A DNA stretch of 64,000 nucleotides from Chryseobacterium sp. 3008163 (GTDB taxonomy: Bacteria > Bacteroidota > Bacteroidia > Flavobacteriales > Weeksellaceae), in NCBI RefSeq assembly GCF_003669035.1, contig NZ_CP033070.1:1054001-1118000 (forward strand). The letters are read 5' to 3'. The notes beneath the pieces were generated by a model. It saw only the letters and a program-made list of their open reading frames with translations, was not told the DNA's origin and searched no databases. Of the stretch, positions 36,307 to 44,308 are shown in pieces. Position 1 is the stretch's first letter. Every line of letters begins with the position of its first letter. Made by a program: the position numbers and the translations under genes.

Positions 36307-37901
36307 AATTTATAAGCTTGAATTTGATTCATCAATTGGTTGGCTTCGGTATTCAGTTCGGCTAATTCGCTGTGCAATTCCTGCATTCGGGTTTTGTAAT
36401 CAAAATCCATATCAATGTCGATGTTTACGCCTACATATCGTCCCGGTGTAAGGCTGTAATCCTGTTCTGCCACTTCTTCCAAATTTACCACTTTGCACAA
36501 ACCTTCTACATCACGATAAGTTCCATCAGGGAAATGTTCATTAAACCAAGCATTGTCTTTCGCAACATTCGGTTTTTCGCCACGGTAAAGCGCCATTATT
36601 GCAGTTAAACCTTCCAACTGCTCATCAGAGAAATCATTGATAGTGGTGCTTACTTTTCGGTAGACATTTCGCGCATCAATCATCAGAATTTTATCTTTAT
36701 TCTCTTTCGGTTTTCCTTTATCAAAAAACCAAAGATGACAAGGTAAACTTCGGGTATAGAAAAAATTATTGCTTACCGAAACAATACAATCTACATTGCC
36801 GGTTTTTATCAACTCTTCACGAATTCTTTTCTCGGCATTTCCTGCATCCGTCGCAGAAGAAGCCATAACAAATCCTGCACGACCCATCGGATTGAGGTAA
36901 GACATAAAATACTGAATCCAAAGGTAATTGGCATTTCCAATGGTTCCTTTTCCGGTCAAAGGTGCACCAAAAGGCAAACGTTTGTCTTCTGCCAAAAACT
37001 TATTTTTCGCATCTACTTTATCTACATTAAACGGAGGATTGGCCATCAGGAAATCGCACTTTCCATATAGTTCGTGCGGATCGGAATAAAAGGAATTGTT
37101 ATTGGCAATCTTTCCTTCAATCCCGTGAATGGCTAAGTTCATTTTCGCCAAACGCGTGTTGTTGCTTTTGTATTCGGTACCATAAACCTTTACGGCTTGG
37201 TTCACACTTTTGTTTTGGGTGTTTTTAATAAAATGTGCGGTTTGCACGAACATTCCGCCCGATCCACACGCAGGATCGTGAATAATCCCGTGATCTGGCT
37301 GAATGAAATTCACAATGAGTTGCACCAAAGACGGCGGCGTAAAAAATTCCCCACCTTCCTGCGCACCTGCTCCCATCATCGAGAGTTTCATCAAAAAATA
37401 TTCGTACACTCTACCGAACACATCGCCTTTTGCATTGCGCACCGAATCGCTGTTGAAAATACGAATCAAATTTGCTAAGAGGTTATTATCAGAATCATCT
37501 TCGGGCGTGAGTTCCTGATAATTTTTAGGTAAAATACCCGCTAAATCTTCATACTCCGTTTCAATCAGTTTCATCGCCGTGTTGATGGCTTCCGCTAAAT
37601 CTTCGCTTTCGGGCAGACTTGCTAAATAACTGTATTGGGCTTTTTCAGGCAATTGCATAGCGCCAGCTTGAGCAAAATCATCTTTCGTAGCTTCACGTCT
37701 TTGTTTCGTTCTTGGATTGATGGGTAAAGTTTCCGCCAAATGTTCTTTGGCTTCTTCATATTTATTTTCAGCAAAGCGGAGTAAAATTAATCCCAATAAA
37801 GGATCTTTGTATTCCGCAGCTGTCAGTTTTGAGTTGGCTCTTAATTCGTCTGCAGCTTCCCACAGTTCTATTTCGAGTTGTTTGATACTTTTTTGAGTCA
37901 T
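36303..37901 (-). CDS. hsdM: Type I N6-adenine DNA methyltransferase subunit M
   Basis: 532 residues. N-terminal helical HsdM_N domain, then the gamma-class methyltransferase: FFTPPSLVQLIV, SAM-binding DPACGSGG (209-216) and catalytic NPPF (288-291). It methylates adenine in the HsdS-defined site to protect self DNA. It is the first gene of the seven-gene operon and reads into hsdS with a 4-bp ATGA overlap. No exact TAnnTTTG box is visible upstream. Confidence 0.96.
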   Translation of the reverse strand: MTQKSIKQLEIELWEAADELRANSKLTAAEYKDPLLGLILLRFAENKYEEAKEHLAETLPINPRTKQRREATKDDFAQAGAMQLPEKAQYSYLASLPESEDLAEAINTAMKLIETEYEDLAGILPKNYQELTPEDDSDNNLLANLIRIFNSDSVRNAKGDVFGRVYEYFLMKLSMMGAGAQEGGEFFTPPSLVQLIVNFIQPDHGIIHDPACGSGGMFVQTAHFIKNTQNKSVNQAVKVYGTEYKSNNTRLAKMNLAIHGIEGKIANNNSFYSDPHELYGKCDFLMANPPFNVDKVDAKNKFLAEDKRLPFGAPLTGKGTIGNANYLWIQYFMSYLNPMGRAGFVMASSATDAGNAEKRIREELIKTGNVDCIVSVSNNFFYTRSLPCHLWFFDKGKPKENKDKILMIDARNVYRKVSTTINDFSDEQLEGLTAIMALYRGEKPNVAKDNAWFNEHFPDGTYRDVEGLCKVVNLEEVAEQDYSLTPGRYVGVNIDIDMDFDYKTRMQELHSELAELNTEANQLMNQIQAYKL

Positions 37902-38039
37902 TCTAATTTATTGAAAACCAAACAAATATTCTTTTTAGAAAGTTTTGCTTAGAATTTATAAAAATATATCAATTTATTCAAGTTAAGAAGACTTAACCAA
38001 TGATTCTTTGCATTTTTTTGAAATCAATTCCAATATTTT

Positions 38040-38123
38040 TTATCCATTAATAAAATCCCTGACCAACCCCAAAAGTTCCTCTTCACTCATCACCGCAATA
38101 CTCAAAGCATAAATCTTTTCCAT
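38040..38123 (-). CDS. Possible 27-residue peptide or gene remnant
   Basis: Short frame beginning MEKIYALSIAVMSEEELLGL and ending FING. It is amphipathic and helical, with no promoter box or family match. It could be a C-terminal scrap of a lost gene at the island border. The rest of 37902-38452 holds only the inverted repeat listed next and frames that I do not trust. Confidence 0.25.
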   Translation of the reverse strand: MEKIYALSIAVMSEEELLGLVRDFING

Positions 38124-38201
38124 CTTTTAAGGTCCGGCTCCGGAATCACTGTTTGCTTGAATCACTCGCAAAAAAACCGACTGGTTTTTGATCATTTTTT
38201 T

Positions 38202-38285
38202 ATATTTCTTCGGGTCTTCTCCCACTCTCCTTCGGGTCTTCTTCTGAAAATGATTCTTTTTTCCGAAGAAGACCCGAAGAAATAT
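38202..38285. repeat. 19-bp perfect inverted repeat with internal direct copy
   Basis: ATATTTCTTCGGGTCTTCT (38202-38220) and its exact complement at 38267-38285. A third partial direct copy (TTCGGGTCTTCT) lies at 38231-38242 inside the 46-bp spacer. The GC-rich core is unlike the surrounding DNA. It lies between hsdM and the aldo/keto reductase gene. Confidence 0.7.
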
Positions 38286-38452
38286 CAAAAAGCAGTAAGC
38301 TTTTAATTAAAAGATGATCATTAGCTATAATAAAAAAATCCGGCTCACGAATAAGCACGGATTCTATTAATTGATCATAAAAAAAGAAATTACAGTTTGG
38401 CACTTGTAGAACTTCAGTACCGGGATCTTTATTACAAAAAAGTTTAAAACAT

Positions 38453-39397
38453 TTATTGACTCATTTTATTTAAAAGTTCAATATCATCTGAGCTTAATTT
38501 TAATTCAGGTGCCTGAAATAAAGTTTTCAATTGAGATTCACTTGTTGCGCTTACAATAGGTGCAGTCACCAAAGGATTTGCCAACAGCCAGGCTAATGCT
38601 ACAGATGCTTGGGTAGTCTCATGCTTTTCACTCATCTGGTCTAAAGCTTTCAATACTTCAAGGCCTTTTTTATCCAGATATTTTCTGACCCCTTCTCCCC
38701 TTGTACTTTTCGCTAAATCATCTTCTGTACGGTATTTTCCCGTTAAAAATCCTGCTGCCAAAGACCAATAAGTGAAGACGCTTACATCATATTCCTTTAC
38801 CAAATCTGCATACTCGGTTTCAAATTTTTCTCTTTCCAGCAAATTGTAGTGAGGCTGCAATGCAACATATTTGGGAAGATTATTTTTCTTTGCAGCTTCA
38901 AAAGATGCCTTTAATCTTTCAGGAGAAAGATTAGACGCTGCGATATATCTTACTTTTCCGGCTTTAATGATTTCATCATAAGCTTCCAAGGTTTCTTCAA
39001 CCGGAGTTTTGTTATCGTCAAAGTGTGTATAATACAAATCGATATGATCTGTCTGAAGTCTTGCTAAAGATTCGTCTACCGATTTTAAAATATGCTTTTT
39101 ACTGATATCAAAACCATGTTCTTTAGTTTCTGAACCTACTTTTGTAGCAATTATCAAATCATTTCGGTTTCCGCGCTGCTTCAGCCATTTGCCGATAATT
39201 TCTTCTGACTGTCCGCCTTTTCCGTTGACCCACCATGAGTAGGTATCTGCAGTATCAATGAAATTGAAACCTCCGCCCACAAATTGGTCTAAGATGTCAA
39301 ATGACTGTTTTTCATCTAATGTCCAGCCAAAAACATTTCCTCCAAAATTAATCGGAGCTACTTCTAAATCTGTATTTTTAATTTTTCTCTTTTGCAT
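38453..39397 (-). CDS. Aldo/keto reductase
   Basis: 314 residues, NADPH-dependent (alpha/beta)8 oxidoreductase. FIDTADTYSWW gives the catalytic Asp and Tyr, IATKVGSE the Lys and YYTHFDD the His of the AKR tetrad. APIVSATSESQLKTL near the end is the cofactor-binding loop. Carbonyl substrate unknown. Monocistronic with a -7 box at 39429-39436. Confidence 0.9.
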   Translation of the reverse strand: MQKRKIKNTDLEVAPINFGGNVFGWTLDEKQSFDILDQFVGGGFNFIDTADTYSWWVNGKGGQSEEIIGKWLKQRGNRNDLIIATKVGSETKEHGFDISKKHILKSVDESLARLQTDHIDLYYTHFDDNKTPVEETLEAYDEIIKAGKVRYIAASNLSPERLKASFEAAKKNNLPKYVALQPHYNLLEREKFETEYADLVKEYDVSVFTYWSLAAGFLTGKYRTEDDLAKSTRGEGVRKYLDKKGLEVLKALDQMSEKHETTQASVALAWLLANPLVTAPIVSATSESQLKTLFQAPELKLSSDDIELLNKMSQ

Positions 39398-39428
39398 GCG
39401 CTTGTTTTAATATTTTATTTTTCAAACT

Positions 39429-39436
39429 CAAATTTA
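39429..39436 (-). promoter_or_regulatory. -7 promoter box of the aldo/keto reductase gene
   Basis: TAAATTTG on the minus strand, 31 bp upstream of the ATG at 39397. Confidence 0.5.
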
Positions 39437-39650
39437 CGAACGATAAAAAAGCTTAGGCCAAGGTTTCAGCTTAAAATTTAATTAGTGATGATAGAGAGAA
39501 TAAATATTTTCAGGGAGATTTAATTAAATTCTGAATTCTAATAATTGTGCCGCGCCTTTTGCGCTCTTAGCTTTACTATTGATTTTTGAAATACAACATT
39601 TTGCTCCTCCGGAGCTTAGAATATCAATCATTCCTGCGCCAAACAGAAAA

Positions 39651-39673
39651 ACCTTCTCATTTCAAGAAAAGGT
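39651..39673 (-). terminator. Terminator of the LOV kinase operon
   Basis: ACCTTCTC (39651-39658) with GAAAAGGT (39666-39673), one wobble. On the minus strand it is followed by TTTTT. The remaining 39398-39709 gap has a GCTCC-TCC-GGAGC mini-palindrome at 39603-39615 and no gene. Confidence 0.65.
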
Positions 39674-39709
39674 CTTACAAGTTTATAATTATTTAAATAA
39701 AATTTAAGT

Positions 39710-40120
39710 TTATACGATCAAATCAAGCTTTGTATCAACCTCATCCGAGTAAGGCAACAATCCTCTGATTTTAGCAATCAAATCATCCATATCAAAAGGT
39801 TTCGGAACGAAATCTGTAGCCCCTGCATTTCCTGCAATACTGCTTCCGTCAACACTTGCAGAAAGTACAATCACTGGTAAATGTTCAAATTCTTCTGTTG
39901 CCCTGATGGCTTTCAGAACCTGATCTCCTGATAAAACAGGCATCCAAAGATCTAATAAAAGCAGATCGGGAAGTTCAGTTTTTATTTCTTTAATCAGATT
40001 TGTACTGTTGATTTCAGTGAAAACATCATACCCTTCAGACTCCAGCAACATTTGCAGAACATCCAATATTCCTTGGTCATCGTCACAGACCATTATTTTC
40101 TTATTGTCCATTGTTTTCAT
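39710..40120 (-). CDS. Single-domain response regulator
   Basis: 136 residues, receiver domain only. Acidic pocket CDDD (13-15), phosphoacceptor Asp57 in LLLLDLWMP, Ser/Thr in VLSAS and Lys107 in VPKPF. With no output domain it probably works by protein contact. Its start overlaps the end of the LOV kinase gene by 20 bp, so it is the likely cognate partner. Confidence 0.92.
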   Translation of the reverse strand: MKTMDNKKIMVCDDDQGILDVLQMLLESEGYDVFTEINSTNLIKEIKTELPDLLLLDLWMPVLSGDQVLKAIRATEEFEHLPVIVLSASVDGSSIAGNAGATDFVPKPFDMDDLIAKIRGLLPYSDEVDTKLDLIV

Positions 40121-41654
40121 CTTTCATGATTGGTAATGTAAAGCTAAAAGTTGATCCTTTACCTATTTCACTTTCTACCCACAGCGTTCCTTTGTGATTG
40201 GCAATAATTTCGTGAGAAATATAAAGACCAATTCCTAAACCGGGAAATTTTTTCTGAATATCTCTAGCCCTGAAGAATCTCTCAAAAATTTTGGCTTTGT
40301 CCTGCGGACTAATTCCCATTCCGTAATCAGTGACTGATATTTTAACAAAATCTCCAACTTTATTTAAATAAATCTCAATTTTATCAGAACCCGGAGAATA
40401 TTTAATCGCATTGGAAATTAAATTATTAATCACTTGCGAAATTTGCAGTTCGTCACCAAGAATTACAGCTTCGGTATTGCCAGACAAGATAATCTTATAA
40501 TCAGGAGTTGCCAAAGACAAATTTTCTACTGTATCCCGAATCGTTTTATTAAGATCAAAGGGTTCATTGTGCAGCTCTATATTTCCTGACTGTATTTTTG
40601 AGGTATCTAAAAGTTCTGTAATCAAATTATTGAGCCTATCTACATAAGTTCCCACTTTATCAAGTGTCGATATGTATTTGTCGGATGAACCTTCAGGCGG
40701 CATTCTTTGAAGAAGCTGTACAAGACCTTTAATAGTTGTTAAAGGAGTCTTTAGTTCATGGCTTGCGATAGAAAGAAAGTCGTCTTTGCGGCGATCTGTT
40801 TCTCTTTTTTCTGTAATATCTTCGATGGCGATTAGAATTCTGTCTTTATACTGACCTTCAAACTCTATTCGATAGGCATTCAGCAGCATAATCTTTTTAC
40901 CAATATGCGGAAAATCGTGCTCTACTTCAAAATCAATAACAGGATTGTTGGTCGGTAATATCTTTAATAGAAGCTCTCTAAGCGGATCGATATCCCATTG
41001 ATGGTTTCCCAACTCAAACAATAATGCTCCTACAGTATCTTCTGAAGTCACTTTAAAGGTATGTAAAAAGTGACTGTTAGCACTTAGAACCGTATATTTT
41101 GCATCTAAAACCAATAAGCTTTCTCTCACCGTCTGGATAATACTTGAAAGAAATATTTCATTATCAACCAGCTCTTTTGTTCTGTCCATAATTTTTCTTT
41201 CTACCGAAGCTTTTTCTTCCCTCAGTTCATGCTCAGCTTTTTTACGGTCGGTAATATCATTTTGAACTCCTATGAAATGAGTAATTTCATCTTTTTCATT
41301 TCTAACTGGGGACACAAACAACTCATTCCAGAATAATTTACCGTTTTTTCTGTAGTTTCTGATTTCAACTCTGCATTCCTTTCCGTTTTTTATAGCTTCT
41401 TTCAACTCATTTCTTTCAGACTGCATTCTGTCTTGTAATTGCAGAAACCGACAGTTGTGACCAATGATTTCGTTATGTTTATAACCGCTAATCGTTTCAA
41501 ATGCTTTATTGCAATAGATAATCGGATTATCTGGTTGCATATTGTCAGTAATGATAATACCCGAGTTGGCAGAATTGAGTGCTTTAAGATAAAGATCAAG
41601 ATGAGTCCCTGAGTTACTCCGATGATCGGGGCGGGCGTTATGTGATGTTTCCAA
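40101..41654 (-). CDS. LOV-domain (blue-light) hybrid-PAS histidine kinase
   Basis: 517 residues, soluble. Residues 20-140 form a LOV-type PAS domain: NPIIYCNKAFETISGY, GHNCRFLQ (65-72, adduct Cys68), NYRKNGKLFWNELFVSPVRN and FIGVQNDITDR. These are the flavin-contact segments of photoactive LOV proteins. A coiled-coil (about 137-163), a second PAS (164-283), HisKA with SHELKTP (His299) and HATPase_c (NNLISNAIKYS, DYGMGIS, GLGIGLYIS) follow. Blue light would form a Cys-FMN adduct and switch kinase output to the overlapping response regulator. The family call rests on the intact Cys motif. Photochemistry is inferred. Confidence 0.9.
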   Translation of the reverse strand: METSHNARPDHRSNSGTHLDLYLKALNSANSGIIITDNMQPDNPIIYCNKAFETISGYKHNEIIGHNCRFLQLQDRMQSERNELKEAIKNGKECRVEIRNYRKNGKLFWNELFVSPVRNEKDEITHFIGVQNDITDRKKAEHELREEKASVERKIMDRTKELVDNEIFLSSIIQTVRESLLVLDAKYTVLSANSHFLHTFKVTSEDTVGALLFELGNHQWDIDPLRELLLKILPTNNPVIDFEVEHDFPHIGKKIMLLNAYRIEFEGQYKDRILIAIEDITEKRETDRRKDDFLSIASHELKTPLTTIKGLVQLLQRMPPEGSSDKYISTLDKVGTYVDRLNNLITELLDTSKIQSGNIELHNEPFDLNKTIRDTVENLSLATPDYKIILSGNTEAVILGDELQISQVINNLISNAIKYSPGSDKIEIYLNKVGDFVKISVTDYGMGISPQDKAKIFERFFRARDIQKKFPGLGIGLYISHEIIANHKGTLWVESEIGKGSTFSFTLPIMKDENNGQ

Positions 41655-41830
41655 TTCTTAGCTATTTTATTAACACTATTTCACAAAATAAGAAGACAAA
41701 ATATTCATCATTCTTATGTTGCTGATACTTTCGTAAACCAAATACTATGCCCATAGCATAAAAGATTTTCAAAATTTCAAATTGCTTTAATTTAAATGAT
41801 TCTTAAATTGCTTTTAATAATCTTCAAATC

Positions 41831-42172
41831 ATGAATAATAAAGAAATACTGCAAAAAGCCAATTCGCTAATTACAGAAGGTGATTACGAAGGATTTTTAT
41901 CATTCTGCACAGAAGATACAAAGTGGACTTTCGTAGGTGATCAGATTCTCAACGGTAAAAATGAAGTTCGTGAATACATGAAAAAAGCTTACGCAGAACC
42001 TCCAAAATTCATGGTTGACCATTTGATTGCTGAGAACGATTTTGTAACTGCTGTCGGAAAAATAAGCATAAAAAACAGAGATGGAGAAACAGTAGAATAT
42101 TTTTACTGTGACGTCTGGAAATTTAAAAACAATAAAATGGATGAACTGACTGCTTTCGTTATTGAAAATTAA
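41831..42172 (+). CDS. NTF2-like/SnoaL-fold protein
   Basis: 113 residues, a single cone-shaped NTF2-like domain: ILQKANSLITEGDYEGFLSFCTEDTKWTFVGDQILNG split over helix and strand, then EYFYCDVWKFKNNKMDELTAFVIE. Members bind small hydrophobic ligands or act as isomerases, and no specific activity is assignable. It is divergent from the LOV kinase gene across 176 bp, so shared control is possible. Confidence 0.8.
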   Translation: MNNKEILQKANSLITEGDYEGFLSFCTEDTKWTFVGDQILNGKNEVREYMKKAYAEPPKFMVDHLIAENDFVTAVGKISIKNRDGETVEYFYCDVWKFKNNKMDELTAFVIEN

Positions 42173-42203
42173 AATCAGAAACCTTTTACAATTTAAGCAT
42201 AAA

Positions 42204-42231
42204 AAAAGCTGCCTCTTGCGAAGCAGCTTTT
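42204..42231. terminator. Bidirectional terminator
   Basis: AAAAGCTGC/GCAGCTTTT stem (42204-42212 with 42223-42231) between the convergent NTF2-like and cold-shock genes. Confidence 0.8.
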
Positions 42232-42250
42232 CTTTTACGATATATATCGA

Positions 42251-42445
42251 TTATGCAAGTCTTACGTTAACTGCATTTAATCCTTTTTCGCTTTTTTCTA
42301 CGTCGAAAACTACTTTATCATTCTCACGAATCATTTTAGTGTTCAATCCTGAAGAATGTACAAAAATGTCTTGTCCTCCTTCTGCTGGAGAAATAAATCC
42401 GAAACCTTTTGTTTCGTTAAAAAATTTTACTGTGCCTTGTTGCAT
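42251..42445 (-). CDS. cspA: CspA-family cold shock protein
   Basis: 64 residues, a single OB-fold. RNP1 is KGFGFISP and RNP2 DIFVHSSG. It binds single-stranded RNA/DNA and melts RNA structure in the cold. It lies 69 bp downstream of a half-helicase gene on the same strand, so the two probably form a cold or RNA-remodelling unit. Confidence 0.94.
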   Translation of the reverse strand: MQQGTVKFFNETKGFGFISPAEGGQDIFVHSSGLNTKMIRENDKVVFDVEKSEKGLNAVNVRLA

Positions 42446-42514
42446 TGTATTGGTATTAAAAATTGTTTTATTATTGGGTGTCTAATTCTGGATTAAACTT
42501 TTTATTTTATTATT

Positions 42515-43158
42515 TCAAGAAACAGCTGAATAGACGGTTGTTTTCTTAATCTGCACTCCTCCATCTATAATCTTGTCTGCGAAGGTAGTGACTTCTGGCG
42601 AGATAATCGATGAAAAAGAATATTTTGTCGTTTTATCGGAAGTTTACTGATCAATTTTTTAAGCTCATTGCTTTTATCTTTCAATAAAATCTCGATATCA
42701 TCTATAATCAGAACTTCTATCTTCGAAAGGCTGATGTGCCTCTGATCATCAAGTTCCATTAATTTTTCAGGAGTCGCAATCAATACATCTAATCTTCTTC
42801 TCAACGAAGATAATTGCGTTCCGTTTGAAATCCCTTCATACACAGAAAGCTGTGATAATGGTAAATATTTGGTATAAATTTCAAAATTTTTCTCAATCTC
42901 TAACACCGTTTCTTTAGTAGGCGTCAGAACCAAAACCCTCGTGTCATTATGATCCGGATTGTTCTTTTTCAGTGCCTGTAGAACCGGCATTGTAAAAGAA
43001 GTCATCCTTTCTGTTCCGCGGGGAATAACACATAAAACATCTTTACCATTTAAGATTTGCGGAATAATTCTAGTCTGCAATTCGGTAGGCTTCGGACATC
43101 CTGCTTCTGTAGCGGCACGAACGATGGGATTGATTAAGTTTAAATTCTTAAAACTCAT
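42515..43158 (-). CDS. Degenerate DEAD-box-like protein, N-terminal domain only, frameshifted
   Basis: About 214 residues when read across the break. It resembles the first RecA domain of a DEAD-box helicase: CPKPTELQTRIIPQILNGKD (Q motif), LVLTPTKE (Ia) and IATPEKLMEL (Ib). The ATPase motifs are ruined: Walker A reads PRGTERMTS instead of GTGKT, and motif II IDDIE instead of DEAD. There is no second RecA domain. The frame breaks at the A5 run 42613-42617. One extra base gives ILFSSIISPEVTTFADKII and ends at 42515 with a length divisible by three. It is probably a non-catalytic RNA-binding relative, co-transcribed with cspA. Confidence 0.75.
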
Positions 43159-43475
43159 AGTATTTGCTTGCCGAGTTGCGGCTCTCCTTTGTCAAAATAA
43201 CGTTCGGAAACTTTATTAATGGTCTTTTGGGGAATTATAATTTTGGGGAACTCAATATAGAAACTGGAATTTCTTTTCGAAGAATATTTTCTGGATAAAC
43301 TTTATAACTGAGTTACTTTAATATATAACTCTGATGTGCTGTAATTACTTTCAACTTCTTCCATTTTATTTGAAGAACAGTCTTATGGTATTTATTTCAC
43401 AGTACAAAGATGGGTCAATAATGAGATGAAAAGGTTACATAAATAAATATTAAACTTACATAAATCACACATTAT
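43159..43475. other. Gene-free intergenic region
   Basis: 317 bp, AT-rich, between the half-helicase and AraC genes on the same strand. No convincing hairpin, repeat, small frame or exact promoter box is visible. It presumably contains the half-helicase promoter and AraC terminator. Confidence 0.4.
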
Positions 43476-44036
43476 TTATAAGTCTTCAAGATTCTTTAGT
43501 CTTTTTTGCTTTAAACTTTTATAGAAAGATGGCGCCAGACCGGTAATCTTTTTAAACTGATAAGAAAGATGCGCAACACTGCTGTAATTGAGTTTATAGG
43601 CAATTTCTGTAAGGTTCAGTTCGTTATATAACAGCAATTCTTTTACCTTTTCAATCTTATTGATGATGATAAAATGCTGTATCGTGTAACCATTCACTTC
43701 AGAAAATATATTAGACAGATAAGTGTAATCGTAACCCAGTTTTTCGCTTAAGTATTCTGAGTAGTTTTCTTTTGGCTGTTCATCGGCATTATGAACCATT
43801 TCTGTAATTGTATTTTTAATTTTTTCAATTAAAATACTTTTCTTGTCGTCTAAAAGTTCAAGTCCAAGATGCTCTAATTTTATTCTGAAAACTTCCAGCT
43901 GCTCATTCGTAATTCCATCGGGAATATCAACGGTACCAAGGTTTACAACAGCATTCTTTAAGCCCAGCTGCTCAATTTCTTGCTGCACCATCATTTTACA
44001 TCGCAGACTGACCATATATTTTATGTAAATCCTCAT
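43476..44036 (-). CDS. AraC-family regulator without cupin domain
   Basis: 186 residues. A long helical N-terminal half (ITNEQLEVFRIKLEHLGLELL) is followed by a C-terminal AraC DNA-binding domain: YTYLSNIFSEVNGYTIQHF and LTEIAYKLNYSSVAHLSYQFKKITGLAPSFYK. No ligand domain is recognised, as in other short Bacteroidota AraC proteins starting MRIYIKYMVSLRCK. It is divergent from the GT14 gene and could control it through the palindrome at 44258-44282. Confidence 0.85.
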   Translation of the reverse strand: MRIYIKYMVSLRCKMMVQQEIEQLGLKNAVVNLGTVDIPDGITNEQLEVFRIKLEHLGLELLDDKKSILIEKIKNTITEMVHNADEQPKENYSEYLSEKLGYDYTYLSNIFSEVNGYTIQHFIIINKIEKVKELLLYNELNLTEIAYKLNYSSVAHLSYQFKKITGLAPSFYKSLKQKRLKNLEDL

Positions 44037-44257
44037 ACATTTTAGTAATTTCCGGCAATCTGAATAAATTTTTCACACAATTAAAACGATGACCAAAATG
44101 ATTAGGTAAGTTACATTAATTAAATAAAATATTGATTGAAAATATTTAAAACATTCTTTGAAAGGAATCATTTATTTTAAACAAACGCTGTACAATTATT
44201 TAAAAATCAAATATTTACAAATAAATCAAATTTCTTACAGAAAGTATGCCTATCTTT

Positions 44258-44282
44258 AGTATCAAGTTGTTTGCTTGATACT
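44258..44282. promoter_or_regulatory. 9-bp perfect inverted repeat at the GT14 transcription start
   Basis: AGTATCAAG-TTGTTTG-CTTGATACT. It directly follows a near-consensus -7 box (TATCTTTA at 44251-44258), so it would span +1 and the first bases of the mRNA. An operator or a 5' stabilising hairpin. Confidence 0.5.
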
Positions 44283-44308
44283 TGGTAAATGACTTTAACC
44301 GTAAAGTC

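Noticed and set aside
26227..37901. CRISPR array or transposon ends at the defence island
   Set aside because: No regularly spaced repeats, integrase or transposase and no matching terminal repeats were seen at either border.
38200..38403. 67-codon minus-strand frame starting with GTG
   Set aside because: It overlaps the 19-bp inverted repeat, has no ATG start, shows no family motif and its composition follows the repeat.
42515..43158. Treat the half-helicase as a simple truncation of a full helicase
   Set aside because: Correcting the frame still ends at about 214 residues, with no trace of a second RecA domain downstream before cspA.
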